Counted from the stretch's first letter, positions 1 to 8,305 are shown. The stretch: DNA of 64,000 nt from CAWDVB01 sp963824105 (GCA_963824105.1 CAWGNN010000006.1:434001-498000); one strand, 5' to 3'. A program made the numbers and translations. Notes: generated by a model from the sequence alone, not told the origin.

Positions 1-2
1 TC

Positions 3-275
3 GCCGCGTCCTTCGCCACAGCCTTGGTGAAGTGCGCCTCGAAGGACTTCACGGTGCAGCTAACGTCATACGGCACCAAGCATGTGGGGACCTCGACCTA
101 CCAGACCTGGCTCGTGAAGAGCAGAGTCAACCGCAAGGTGACGCTCGAGGTCCGGGTGGGACTGGTCCGCATGATCGGCACGGTCGCCGTGGTGGTGTTC
201 ACCCCAGCCTCGGGAGCCGACATGGGAAGTGACGCGTTCGCGAACCTGACCCGGCGTGCGGCGCTCCGGCTCTAG
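3..275 (+). CDS. C-terminal fragment of an unknown protein (truncated by window edge)
   Basis: The reading frame is open from the first base of the window to a TAG at 273-275, so only about 90 C-terminal residues are visible. The text contains TYQTWLVKSRVNRKVTLEV followed by a hydrophobic beta-type stretch and ends AALRL. The composition would suit the end of a secreted or lipoprotein-type beta-rich domain, but there is no diagnostic motif and I do not assign a function. An internal ATG exists at 200 but the continuous upstream frame argues against a start inside the window. The downstream kynureninase begins 19 bp later with its own putative promoter. Confidence 0.55.
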   Translation, partial: AASFATALVKCASKDFTVQLTSYGTKHVGTSTYQTWLVKSRVNRKVTLEVRVGLVRMIGTVAVVVFTPASGADMGSDAFANLTRRAALRL

Positions 276-281
276 GACGTC

Positions 282-287
282 TACCCT
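282..287 (+). promoter_or_regulatory. Putative -10 box (TACCCT) of a leaderless kynU
   Basis: TACCCT fits the actinobacterial TANNNT -10 pattern and ends 7 nt before the kynU ATG, placing transcription initiation at or next to the start codon. No Shine-Dalgarno sequence precedes that ATG. No convincing -35 box is visible. Confidence 0.4.
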
Positions 288-294
288 CGGGCTC

Positions 295-1521
295 ATGCCT
301 CTGACCCGCTCTGACGCCGAAGCCCTCGACCGCTCGTCCCCGCTTGCCCACACGCGGGACAGGTTCACGCTCCCTGACGGGGTCGTCTACCTCTGCGGCA
401 ACTCCCTCGGTCCCACGCCCACAGCAGTGAGCTCTCGCCTGAGCGAGGTCGTGACCGAGGAGTGGGGAAGGGGACTGGTGAGCGCGTGGAACAGCGCGGA
501 CTGGTCCCACCTTGCCGGGCGGGTCGCCGCGCGGATCGCGCCGCTGATCGGAGCCGGGACCACGGATCTCTTCCTCGGCGACTCGACGAGCGTCACCCTC
601 TTCAAGTCGATGGTGGCTGCCGCGCGGCTACGGCCGGATCGCTCGGTCATCGTGGTCGAGCCGACGACCTTCCCTACCGACGCCTACATCGCCCAGGGCG
701 TCACCCGGCTGCTCGGGATGCAGTTGCGCTACTGCGACCCGACCGACCCGACTGCCGCGCTCGACGAGGATGTCGCGCTGCTCAGCCTCACCCACGTCGA
801 CTTCCGCACCGGAGCGATGTACGACATGGGAGAGATCACCGACGCAGCCCACCGGGTGGGGGCCCTGATGCAGTGGGATCTGTGCCACTCGACCGGCGCC
901 GTCCCGGTGGACCTCGCGGGCAACGACGTCGACCTCGCGGTGGGATGCACCTACAAGTACCTCAACGGCGGACCGGGATCACCCGCCTTCGGCTATGCCG
1001 CCCCCCGCCTGCAGGGCTCTTTGGACCAGCCCATCACCGGCTGGTGGGGACATGCGCACCCCTTCGACTTCGGCCTGGACTACGCTCCGGCGCCCGGGGT
1101 CACCCAGATGATCGTGGGCACTCCCCCGGTCCTGGCACTGTCCGCGCTGGAGGCCGCAATGACCGCATTCGACAGCGTGGCCATGGAGGATCTTCGCAGC
1201 GCTTCCCTGTCATTGACCGACCTGTTCCTCGGGCTCCTCGATGAGCGGGTGCCCGCACTGGAGATCCTTACGCCTCGTGAGCATGATCGGCGCGGAAGCC
1301 AGGTTTCCTTCCGCCACGATGCCGCCTATGGCCTGGTGCAGGCGCTCATCGCCCGCGGGGTCATCTGCGACTTCCGTGATCCAGACGTGGCGCGGTTCGG
1401 TTTCGCGCCGCTCTTCGTGACCCACACCGACGTTCACGACGCGGTGGACCATCTGGTCGACGTCCTGGCCAACGGCGAGCACCTGCGCCCGGAGTTCGCC
1501 ACCCGCAACGCCGTCACCTGA
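295..1521 (+). CDS. kynU: Kynureninase (tryptophan catabolism)
   Basis: PLP-dependent hydrolase that cleaves kynurenine or 3-hydroxykynurenine to (hydroxy)anthranilate and alanine in the cytoplasm. The 408-residue product has the family's usual length. It shows an N-terminal YLCGNSLGP motif and the PLP-lysine neighbourhood CTYKYLNGGPGSP at about residues 217-229, with the upstream aspartate region QWDLCHS. I chose the ATG at 295 because the alignable part starts LTRSDAEALD and a TACCCT box lies 7 nt upstream; an upstream in-frame start at 256 overlaps the preceding gene. No kynA/kynB-type gene is adjacent, so this looks like a stand-alone gene. Its stop codon lies inside the first unit of a 22-bp tandem repeat. 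Confidence 0.92.
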   Translation: MPLTRSDAEALDRSSPLAHTRDRFTLPDGVVYLCGNSLGPTPTAVSSRLSEVVTEEWGRGLVSAWNSADWSHLAGRVAARIAPLIGAGTTDLFLGDSTSVTLFKSMVAAARLRPDRSVIVVEPTTFPTDAYIAQGVTRLLGMQLRYCDPTDPTAALDEDVALLSLTHVDFRTGAMYDMGEITDAAHRVGALMQWDLCHSTGAVPVDLAGNDVDLAVGCTYKYLNGGPGSPAFGYAAPRLQGSLDQPITGWWGHAHPFDFGLDYAPAPGVTQMIVGTPPVLALSALEAAMTAFDSVAMEDLRSASLSLTDLFLGLLDERVPALEILTPREHDRRGSQVSFRHDAAYGLVQALIARGVICDFRDPDVARFGFAPLFVTHTDVHDAVDHLVDVLANGEHLRPEFATRNAVT

Positions 1522-1601
1522 CCACTTGCGACGGGTCACCTGACCACTTGCGACGGGTCACCTGACCACTTGCGACGGGTCACCTGACCACTTGCGACGG
1601 G
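1514..1601. repeat. Four perfect tandem copies of a 22-bp unit between kynU and sucD
   Basis: Copies occupy 1514-1535, 1536-1557, 1558-1579 and 1580-1601, followed by the first three bases of a fifth. Each junction contains GGTCACCTGACC, an inverted repeat of 5-bp arms with a 2-nt centre. The array fills the whole space between the convergent genes: the kynU TGA is in unit 1 and the sucD stop (1602-1604) abuts unit 4. It could act as a bidirectional terminator or a protein-binding array; that is inference. Confidence 0.95.
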
Positions 1602-2486
1602 TCAGCGGGAGGTGATGATCTGGCGCATCAGGGCTGCGGTCTCGGACGGGGTCTTGCCGACCTTCACTCCGACGGCCTCCAGCGCGTCCTTCTTCGCCGC
1701 GGCTGTCCCTGAGGAGCCGGACACGATCGCGCCCGCGTGCCCCATGGTCTTGCCTTCGGGAGCGGTGAACCCCGCGACATAGCCGACGACCGGCTTGGTG
1801 ATGTGCTCGGCGATGTAGGCCGCCGCGCGCTCCTCGGCGTCGCCGCCGATCTCACCGATCATCACGATCGCGTCGGTCTCGGGGTCGTCCTGGAACGCCT
1901 GCAGGCAGTCGATGTGCGTGGTGCCGACGATCGGGTCCCCTCCGATTCCGATACAGGAGGAGAAGCCGAGGTCCCGCAGCTCGTACATCATCTGGTAGGT
2001 CAAGGTCCCGGACTTGGAGACCAGACCGATCCGGCCGGGTCCGGTGATGGTCGCCGGGATGATGCCTGCGTTGGACTTCCCCGGGCTGATCACGCCGGGG
2101 CAGTTCGGGCCGATGATTCGCGTCGTGCCCTTCGCCTCGGCGTAGGCACGGAACTGCGCGGTGTCGTGAACCGGCACGCCCTCGGTGATCACGATCAGCA
2201 GGCCGATCCCCGCGTCGATCGCCTCCATCGCCGCGTCCTTGGTGAAGGCCGGCGGCACGAAGACCACTGACGTGTCGGCACCTGTCTCACGCATCGCCGC
2301 GGACACACTGCCGAAGACCGGGATCTTGGTACCGTCCACGTCTACGGTCTCGCCGGCCTTCCTTGGGTTGACCCCGCCGACGATGTTGGTGCCGGAGGCG
2401 AGCATGCGCTGGGTGTGCTTCATGCCCTCGGAGCCGGTCATGCCCTGGACGATGACCTTGCTCTGCTCGGTCAGGAAGATCGCCAT
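1602..2486 (-). CDS. sucD: Succinyl-CoA synthetase (ligase) alpha subunit
   Basis: Alpha subunit of the TCA-cycle enzyme that interconverts succinyl-CoA and succinate with nucleotide triphosphate formation. The 294-residue protein starts MAIFLTEQSKVIVQGMTGSE, the CoA-binding Rossmann domain, and carries the phosphohistidine region GHAGAIVSGSSGTAAAKKDA at about residues 250-270. It lies 15 bp downstream of sucC in the same orientation, the usual two-gene operon. Length and motifs are normal for the family. Its 3' end runs directly into the 22-bp repeat array shared with convergent kynU. Confidence 0.97.
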   Translation of the reverse strand: MAIFLTEQSKVIVQGMTGSEGMKHTQRMLASGTNIVGGVNPRKAGETVDVDGTKIPVFGSVSAAMRETGADTSVVFVPPAFTKDAAMEAIDAGIGLLIVITEGVPVHDTAQFRAYAEAKGTTRIIGPNCPGVISPGKSNAGIIPATITGPGRIGLVSKSGTLTYQMMYELRDLGFSSCIGIGGDPIVGTTHIDCLQAFQDDPETDAIVMIGEIGGDAEERAAAYIAEHITKPVVGYVAGFTAPEGKTMGHAGAIVSGSSGTAAAKKDALEAVGVKVGKTPSETAALMRQIITSR

Positions 2487-2501
2487 GTCTCGTGAGTCCT
2501 C

Positions 2502-3671
2502 TCAGCCGGCCGCGTGGGCCAGTTCGGCGGCCTTGTCGGCCGCGCCGTCCATGGTGTCGACAACGGTGATGAGCGGGTGGTTCATCTCCTGGAGGATCCG
2601 GTGACCCTCGTCGACGTTGTTGCCGTCCAGCCGTACGACGAGGGGCTTGCTCGCCTCGCTGCCGAGCATCCCCAAGGCGTGGACGATGCCCTCCGCGACC
2701 GCGTCACACGCCGTGATGCCACCGAAGACGTTCACGAAGATCGACTTCACCTGAGGGTCCTCGATGATGATGTGCAGGCCGTCGGCCATCACCTGGGCCG
2801 AGGCCCCGCCACCGATGTCGAGGAAGTTGGCGGGCTTCACGCCGCCATGGCGCTCGCCGGCGTAGGCGACCACATCGAGGGTCGACATGACCAGCCCCGC
2901 ACCATTGCCGATGATGCCGACATCGCCGTCCAGCTTGACGTAGTTCAGCCCCTTGGCCTTGGCCTCCACTTCGAGCGGATCGGTCTCGGCCGGCAGGTCG
3001 AAGTCGGCGTGCTCGGCGTGCCGGAACTCGGCGTTGTCATCCAAAGTGACCTTGCCGTCGAGGGCTTCGAGCCGGCCGTCGGCGAGCTTGACGAGAGGGT
3101 TCACCTCGACCAAGGAGGCATCCTCCTGGATGAAGACGTCCCACAACGCCTTGATCACGGCGGGCGCCTGCGCGGCGACATCGGGGGGGAATCCCGTGGC
3201 CGCGATGATCTCGGCTGCCTTGGCGTCGTCGACCCCGACCTGCGGGTCGATGGCGACCTTCGCCACGGCGTCAGGGTTCTCGACCGCCGTCACCTCGATC
3301 TCGACGCCACCCTCGGTGGAGGCGATGCAGAGGAAGTTGCGGTTCGCCCGGTCGACGAGGAAGGAGAAGTAGTACTCCTCGGCGATCTCTTCTGCCGGCG
3401 CCACCAGAACCCGGTGCACGGTGTGCCCCTTGATGTCCATGCCGAGGATCTCACCGGCCCGCTCCTGGGCCTCGCGCGGATCGCGGGCGAGCTTGACGCC
3501 TCCCGCCTTGCCGCGCCCGCCGGTCTTGACTTGGGCCTTCACCACGACGGCTCCGCCGAGCAGCTCGGCCGCACTGGCTGCGCTCGCCGCGTCGGTCACC
3601 ACGGTGCCCACGGTGACCGGGACTCCGTGCTTGGCGAAGAGCTCCTTCGCCTGGTACTCCATCAGGTCCAC
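2502..3671 (-). CDS. sucC: Succinyl-CoA synthetase (ligase) beta subunit
   Basis: Beta subunit of succinyl-CoA synthetase, supplying the ATP-grasp nucleotide-binding domain and the site for succinate. The 389-residue product begins MDLMEYQAKELFAKHGVPV, has the ATP-grasp stretch VVKAQVKTGGRGKAGGVKLA at about residues 44-63, the EVNPL metal/ATP segment near 200, and the GDVGIIGNGAGLVMSTLD loop of the C-terminal domain. It is the first gene of a sucC-sucD pair. The 107-bp gap upstream separates it from the B12-binding gene and should hold the promoter, but I could not fix a convincing box. Confidence 0.97.
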   Translation of the reverse strand: MDLMEYQAKELFAKHGVPVTVGTVVTDAASAASAAELLGGAVVVKAQVKTGGRGKAGGVKLARDPREAQERAGEILGMDIKGHTVHRVLVAPAEEIAEEYYFSFLVDRANRNFLCIASTEGGVEIEVTAVENPDAVAKVAIDPQVGVDDAKAAEIIAATGFPPDVAAQAPAVIKALWDVFIQEDASLVEVNPLVKLADGRLEALDGKVTLDDNAEFRHAEHADFDLPAETDPLEVEAKAKGLNYVKLDGDVGIIGNGAGLVMSTLDVVAYAGERHGGVKPANFLDIGGGASAQVMADGLHIIIEDPQVKSIFVNVFGGITACDAVAEGIVHALGMLGSEASKPLVVRLDGNNVDEGHRILQEMNHPLITVVDTMDGAADKAAELAHAAG

Positions 3672-3778
3672 GATTTCGCCTGTCTGTCGGTACCCCGGAC
3701 CGACGCCGGGGGGTCGTCTCGCTGTGAGGCTAGTGGGAGCGCACGCAACGCACTACGTCGAATCGGTCACACTGCCGG

Positions 3779-4189
3779 TCACGCTGGGGCGACCTGGATG
3801 TTGTCGCGCACCCAGCCGGTGATCTCGGTGGTCGTGGCACCCGGGGTGAAGACCTTGGCCACGCCCATCTCGGTCAGCAACGGGATGTCGTCCTCGGGAA
3901 TGATGCCCCCACCGATCAAGACGATGTCCCGGGCGTCCTTGGAGTCGAGCAGGTCGATGACCTTCCGGAACAGCGTCATGTGCGCGCCGGAGAGCACCGA
4001 GAGGCCGATGACGTCCGCATCCTCCTGAAGGGCTGTCTCCACGATCTGCTCGGGGGTCTGGTGCAGACCGGTATAGATGACCTCGTGCCCAGCGTCACGA
4101 AGGGCCCGGGCAATGACCTTGGCTCCTCGGTCATGCCCGTCCAGGCCCGGCTTGGCCACCACGATGCGGATTGGTGCCACGTCGTCCAC
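3779..4189 (-). CDS. Stand-alone cobalamin (B12)-binding subunit of an acyl-CoA mutase
   Basis: A 136-residue protein consisting only of the B12-binding domain of methylmalonyl-CoA-mutase-type enzymes. It has the DxHxxG cobalamin signature (GLDGHDRGAKVIARA), followed by LSVLSGAH and IGGGII, which line the corrin pocket. Proteins of this size pair with a separate TIM-barrel catalytic subunit, as in isobutyryl-CoA mutase (IcmB) or split methylmalonyl-CoA mutase; no such large subunit is in this window, so the partner and substrate are unknown. I prefer the GTG at 4189, just downstream of an AAAGCAGG ribosome-site-like sequence; an in-frame start at 4252 would add a non-conserved tail. The succinyl-CoA synthetase genes next door suit a propionate/succinyl-CoA context. 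Confidence 0.85.
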   Translation of the reverse strand: MDDVAPIRIVVAKPGLDGHDRGAKVIARALRDAGHEVIYTGLHQTPEQIVETALQEDADVIGLSVLSGAHMTLFRKVIDLLDSKDARDIVLIGGGIIPEDDIPLLTEMGVAKVFTPGATTTEITGWVRDNIQVAPA

Positions 4190-4356
4190 CCTGCTTTCCG
4201 GCTCGCGTTCAAGTGGGGAGCACCCGGTGCTGTCTCCAGCGGAACCGAGCATCCCCCGCGATCGACCACCCTAGCGCCGCCCCTGGAGAGTCGCCTCCAC
4301 AGGTGCCTCCTGACCCCAGCCGGCCCGATCCCCACCAGCACCACAAGCCACATCAA

Positions 4357-4402
4357 CCACGATTTCGTCAGCGCGCCACGAGCGACGCACACGAAATCGT
4401 GG
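4357..4402. repeat. Perfect 12-bp inverted repeat, 22-nt loop
   Basis: CCACGATTTCGT (4357-4368) is exactly complementary to ACGAAATCGTGG (4391-4402). The arms are AT-richer than their surroundings and lie between two divergent genes, 41 bp upstream of a putative -35 box, which suits an operator or a structured leader better than a terminator. Confidence 0.8.
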
Positions 4403-4442
4403 AAAATGCGTCGCCCGGCTCCGAAAAAGGTGCTAGGTGCCT

Positions 4443-4472
4443 TTGTCGTAGACGGGGCAAACCGGGTACCCT
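4443..4472 (+). promoter_or_regulatory. Putative promoter of the M23 peptidase gene
   Basis: TTGTCG (4443-4448) and TACCCT (4467-4472) are separated by 18 nt, a reasonable vegetative-type promoter. Transcription would begin near 4480, leaving a leader of about 35 nt that includes the AGGAGG ribosome site at 4497-4502. Confidence 0.45.
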
Positions 4473-4513
4473 GACCAAGCCGTCCATCCCCCGACAAGGA
4501 GGACCCAGAGCCC

Positions 4514-5494
4514 GTGTCCGCCCACCAAGGTGGCAAGCGCATTGCCGCCAGGAGCGCACGCGCTCGACGCGTTCCCGCAGCGAACTCCTCGTCTGCGACG
4601 CACGCCTCCACGGGCCGACGGCGGCGCGCGGTCGCCAACGAGACGGAGTTGACCTCCCTCCCAGCCGCTGCCCCCACCACGGGACACGCAGCCACCAAGG
4701 CCGCCGGGGTCCCGCGGGTCGGCAGACGAAAGGCGACGACCAGTCGCCGGCGAGCCTCTCGCCTGGTTGTCCTCTCGCCGGCGCGAGCCGGCTTTATCGC
4801 CGTTGTGGTGGCGGTGATGGGAGTGGTACACATCGGGTCAGGCGGTGGAGCGCTGGCGCCGGTCGACATCCAGCTCTTCTCCGCGCAGGCCAACGTCCTC
4901 AACGGCTCCGGCGCCATCCAGACGGTCGGCTACCGCACCAGCACCCCAAGCCGCAGCGCGGACCGCACCGACTTGCAGGGCGCCTCTGACCAGGAGTTGG
5001 AAGCCGCCGCCGAGCGTCAGGCCCAGGAGCGGACCAAGGCCATCTCGTCGATCACCGCGAGCGCCAAGAAGTTCGCCCAGTACGTCGCCAAGAACGCCTG
5101 GCAGCTGCCCATCCCGTCCGGCCGGTACGTCCTCACCGCCCGATTCGGTGACTACGGGATCTGGGCCGGGATGCACACCGGGCTGGACTTCGCCGCGCCG
5201 TCCGGCACCCCGATCACCGCCGTTGCCAGCGGCACCATCACCTTCGCCGGCTACGACGGCGCCTACGGCAACAAGGTGATCGAGACCCTGCCCAACGGCA
5301 CCGAGCTCTGGTACTGCCACATGTCGGCGTTCGCCGTGAAGGTTGGCGACACGTTGATCTCCGGTCAGGCGATCGGCAACGTGGGCACTACCGGACACAC
5401 GACCGGGCCCCATCTCCACCTCGAGGTCCGTCCCGGCGGAGGCGACCCGGTCGACCCGTTCCAAGCGCTCGTCTTCCACGGCGTCCAGCCCTGA
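4514..5494 (+). CDS. M23-family metallopeptidase with N-terminal membrane anchor
   Basis: Predicted cell-wall endopeptidase (lysostaphin/LytM type) of 326 residues. The N-terminal 85 residues are rich in Arg, Ala and Ser, followed by a single hydrophobic segment (AGFIAVVVAVMGVVHIGSGG, about 92-111), so the catalytic domain should lie outside the membrane. The M23 zinc motifs are complete: HTGLDF (about 220-225), and HLHLEVR near 306-312 after the TGHTTGP loop. The region between membrane segment and catalytic domain contains a charged, probably helical stretch. The GTG at 4514 follows AGGAGG with suitable spacing. It probably trims or remodels peptidoglycan; whether it is active or an activator of amidases cannot be read from sequence alone. 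Confidence 0.9.
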   Translation: MSAHQGGKRIAARSARARRVPAANSSSATHASTGRRRRAVANETELTSLPAAAPTTGHAATKAAGVPRVGRRKATTSRRRASRLVVLSPARAGFIAVVVAVMGVVHIGSGGGALAPVDIQLFSAQANVLNGSGAIQTVGYRTSTPSRSADRTDLQGASDQELEAAAERQAQERTKAISSITASAKKFAQYVAKNAWQLPIPSGRYVLTARFGDYGIWAGMHTGLDFAAPSGTPITAVASGTITFAGYDGAYGNKVIETLPNGTELWYCHMSAFAVKVGDTLISGQAIGNVGTTGHTTGPHLHLEVRPGGGDPVDPFQALVFHGVQP

Positions 5495-5507
5495 GCCGGC
5501 GGATCGG

Positions 5508-6131
5508 CTAACCGCCGTCCACCCAGTCCTCTCCACACGCCGTCGCGACCAACTCCCCCGCTGACACCTCCGCGATGAGCGCGTCGAGGTCCACCCCCGG
5601 AGCCACGGCGAGGTCCAGGCCGACCCGGTCGCCGTATCTCGCGCCGCGGACCGTGATGCCCCTGGCCCGCAGGTCGTTCTCCACCCGTCCAGCGTGGGCG
5701 TGGTCCACCTCGACGACGTACAGGCGCATCTTCTGGCGCTCCATCAGGCGGACGGAGTCGAGGCCGGCTCGCACCGCGTCGCCGTAGGCACGCACCAGCC
5801 CGCCGGCGCCCAACAGGATCCCGCCGAAGTACCGCGAGACGACCGCCACCACGTCTGAGACGCCTGCCCCGCGGAGCACCTCGAGCATCGGCGCACCCGC
5901 CGTTCCGGCCGGCTCTCCATCGTCGCTGGAGCGCGCCGTCGACCCGTCCGGGCCGAGCACGAAGGCGCTGCAGTGGTGGCGTGCCTCCCAGTGCCGGCGC
6001 CGCATCTCCTCCACGAAGGCCCGAGCCCCTGACTCCTCCGAGGCCCGATGCAATGAGCAGAGGAAGCGCGAGCGCTTGACCTCGATCTCAGCGGCACTGT
6101 CGCCCGCGATTGTCACGTAGCGGTCGGTCAC
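5508..6131 (-). CDS. YigZ/IMPACT-family protein
   Basis: A 207-residue protein of the UPF0029/IMPACT-YigZ family, conserved but of uncertain biochemical role (linked to translation control in eukaryotes). It carries the family core: KRSRFLC near residue 20, HHCSAFVLG, the DDGEPAGTAGAPML loop near 75-88 and the RYFGGILLGAGGLVRAY motif near 105-121. The GTG at 6131 overlaps the stop of the upstream permease gene by 4 bp (GTGA), a typical translational coupling; the frame extends upstream but that part is only antisense text of the permease gene. The length fits the family. Confidence 0.9.
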   Translation of the reverse strand: MTDRYVTIAGDSAAEIEVKRSRFLCSLHRASEESGARAFVEEMRRRHWEARHHCSAFVLGPDGSTARSSDDGEPAGTAGAPMLEVLRGAGVSDVVAVVSRYFGGILLGAGGLVRAYGDAVRAGLDSVRLMERQKMRLYVVEVDHAHAGRVENDLRARGITVRGARYGDRVGLDLAVAPGVDLDALIAEVSAGELVATACGEDWVDGG

Positions 6132-6910
6132 GGCATCACCCCGGTCACGCGCAACGCCAGCCGGACGGCCAGGACAGCGACCACGACGACGAACAAGCCG
6201 CGCACGAAGGTCGAGCCACGCGCCACCGCCGTCCGCGCGCCCAGGTATCCGCCCAGCAGGTTGCTCGCACCCATGGCCAGCCCCAGCCCCCACATCACGG
6301 CACCCTGCGGGATGAAGATGATGAGCGCGGCGGCGTTGGTCGCCCAGTTGGCGAAACGGGCCCGGGCCGACGCATCGAGAAAGGCGTAGCCGAGCAGCCC
6401 CACCAGCGAGATGACGAAGAAGGAACCGGTCCCCGGCCCGAGCGCCCCGTCATAGAAGCCGATCGCGACACCGACCCCCATGGCCACAGCGACATGTCGC
6501 CACCCCGCGTGGCGCAGCGCCGTGAGGTGGCCGAGGTCGGGCTTGAGCAGGACGTAGCCACCCACGAGCACCAGGGCGGCGAGCACGATCGGGTCGAAGG
6601 CGGACCGGGGCAGATGACTGGCCGCCACAGCACCCGCCATCGACCCGGCGAACGCCGACACCATGAGCGGCAGGAGGTCCTTCGCCTGCGGCTGGACCCG
6701 TCGGTAGTACGTCGCGCTGGCGACCGTCGTCCCGCAGATCGAGGAGATCTTGTTGGTCGCGAGGATCTGGATGGGAGCAACCGCCGGAAGCGCCAGCACC
6801 AGGGCGGGGAGCTGGATCAGCCCTCCGCCGCCGACCACCGCGTCGACAAAGCCAGCCGCGAACGCGGCCGCCACGAGAAGCGCCACGACCGTGACGGACA
6901 GATGCTCCAC
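6128..6910 (-). CDS. TauE/SafE-family (YfcA-like) membrane transporter
   Basis: A 260-residue integral membrane protein of the sulfite exporter TauE/SafE (DUF81) family. It opens with the typical VAAAFAAGFVDAVVGGGGLI segment, where GFVDAVVGGGG is the family signature, and repeats a related glycine-rich motif in the second half (GFYDGALGPGTGSFF). About eight hydrophobic segments are visible. Family members move organosulfonates, sulfite or other small organic acids; the substrate cannot be told here, but the upstream cystathionine beta-synthase 6 bp away makes a sulfur-related role attractive. Its stop overlaps the start of the YigZ gene. Confidence 0.88.
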   Translation of the reverse strand: MEHLSVTVVALLVAAAFAAGFVDAVVGGGGLIQLPALVLALPAVAPIQILATNKISSICGTTVASATYYRRVQPQAKDLLPLMVSAFAGSMAGAVAASHLPRSAFDPIVLAALVLVGGYVLLKPDLGHLTALRHAGWRHVAVAMGVGVAIGFYDGALGPGTGSFFVISLVGLLGYAFLDASARARFANWATNAAALIIFIPQGAVMWGLGLAMGASNLLGGYLGARTAVARGSTFVRGLFVVVVAVLAVRLALRVTGVMP

Positions 6911-6916
6911 AGGGAG

Positions 6917-8305
6917 TCAGCCGGCACTGGCGAGGTAGGTGAGCAGGTCCTGACGGGTCAGCACGCCGATCGGCTTGCCGTCCTCCTGGACCAGCAGCGC
7001 GTCACAGGAGCCCAGGGCGTCGAAGGCGTCCGAGACCGGCGCGGTCGACCCGATGGAGGGCAGCGGGTCGCTCATGTGCGCCTCGACCCGGTCGGTCAGC
7101 TTCGCCCCACCGGCGAAGAGGGCGTCGAGAAGGGCCCGCTCCGAGACCGAACCGGCCACCTCGGCCGCGACGATCGGCGGCTCGGCGCGAACCACCGGCA
7201 TCTGCGAGACGCCGTACTCGCGGAGGATGGAGATCGCCTCGGCCACGGTCTCGGCGGGATGGGTGTGCACGAGCGCGGGAAGCCCGCCGGGCTTCCCGTG
7301 CAGCACCTCACCCACCGTGCGGTCGGTGCTCGGCGGAAGGAACCCGTAGCCAGCCAGCCAGTCGTCGTTGAAGACCTTGGTCAGGTAGCCGCGACCCCCG
7401 TCGGGCAGGATCACCACGATCACCGCATGGTCACCCTCGGGCGTCCCCTGGAGCTCGCGCGCCAGCTCGATCGCCGCCCAGACCGCCATCCCGCCTGAGC
7501 CTCCGATCAGCAGTCCCTCCTCACGTGCCAGCCGTCGGGTCATCGCGAAGGAGTCTGCGTCGGAGACCTCGATCACCTGGTCGACGACGCTCGGATCGTA
7601 GGAGTCCGGCCAGAAGTCCTCACCGACTCCCTCGACCAGGTAGGGGCGCCCGGTGCCGCCCGAGTAGACCGATCCGGCCGGGTCGGCACCGATGATTCGC
7701 ACCGCTCCCCCGCTGACCTCCTTGAGGTAGCGGCCGGTGCCGGTGATCGTGCCGCCGGTGCCGATGCCGGCGACGAAGTGGGTGATCTTGCCCTCGGTCT
7801 GTCGCCAGATCTCCGGCCCGGTCCCCTCGTAGTGGGAGAGCGGGTTGTTGGGGTTGGAGTACTGGTCGGGCTTCCACGCACCGTCGATCTCGCGGACCAG
7901 CCGGTCCGAGACGTTGTAGTACGAGTCGGGGTGCTCCGGCGCCACGGCGGTGGGGCAGACCACCACCTCCGCGCCATAGGCACGCAGCACGTTGCGCTTG
8001 TCCTCGCTGACCTTGTCGGGGCAGACGAAGACGCAGTGGTAGCCCTTCGCCTGGGCGACCATCGCCAGCCCGACTCCGGTGTTGCCGGACGTCGGTTCGA
8101 CGATCGTCCCACCCGGCTTGAGCGACCCGTCGCGCTCGGCGGCCTCGACCATCTTGAGTGCGATCCGGTCCTTCACCGAGCCGCCGGGGTTCATGTACTC
8201 GACCTTCGCGAGCACCATCGGTCCGGTCACCCCGTCAAGGACACGATGCAGCGCCAGCAGCGGGGTGTTGCCGATGACATCGAGAAGTGAGTCGACGTAT
8301 TCCAC
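6917..8305 (-). CDS. cbs: Cystathionine beta-synthase
   Basis: PLP enzyme condensing (O-acetyl)serine-type substrates with homocysteine to cystathionine in transsulfuration. The 462-residue product has the fold-type II catalytic domain first: GNTPLL, the PLP lysine motif NPGGSVKDRIALKM near residue 40, EPTSGNTGVGLAM near 70, and the phosphate-binding GTGGTITGTGRYLKE loop near 180. Two CBS domains follow (about 335-460), as in human CBS and M. tuberculosis Cbs, unlike simple cysteine synthases. I chose the GTG at 8305 (VEYVDSLLDVIGNTPLL) because the family begins here; an upstream start at 8362 adds non-conserved residues. It lies 6 bp upstream of the TauE-type permease gene. Confidence 0.93.
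   Translation of the reverse strand: MEYVDSLLDVIGNTPLLALHRVLDGVTGPMVLAKVEYMNPGGSVKDRIALKMVEAAERDGSLKPGGTIVEPTSGNTGVGLAMVAQAKGYHCVFVCPDKVSEDKRNVLRAYGAEVVVCPTAVAPEHPDSYYNVSDRLVREIDGAWKPDQYSNPNNPLSHYEGTGPEIWRQTEGKITHFVAGIGTGGTITGTGRYLKEVSGGAVRIIGADPAGSVYSGGTGRPYLVEGVGEDFWPDSYDPSVVDQVIEVSDADSFAMTRRLAREEGLLIGGSGGMAVWAAIELARELQGTPEGDHAVIVVILPDGGRGYLTKVFNDDWLAGYGFLPPSTDRTVGEVLHGKPGGLPALVHTHPAETVAEAISILREYGVSQMPVVRAEPPIVAAEVAGSVSERALLDALFAGGAKLTDRVEAHMSDPLPSIGSTAPVSDAFDALGSCDALLVQEDGKPIGVLTRQDLLTYLASAG

Larger units (their letters stand above)
4190..4513. other. Divergent intergenic region with a 12-bp inverted repeat and a promoter
   Basis: This 324-bp gap separates the minus-strand B12-binding gene from the plus-strand M23 peptidase. 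It contains a perfect 12-bp inverted repeat and a sigma-A-like promoter, both listed separately. Codon-like frames running through it have no recognisable protein character. Confidence 0.6.

Noticed and set aside
4357..4513. c-di-AMP (ydaO-type) riboswitch before the M23 peptidase, as seen upstream of other actinobacterial cell-wall peptidases
   Set aside because: The conserved ydaO sequence blocks are not visible and the likely promoter at 4443-4472 leaves only a 35-nt leader.
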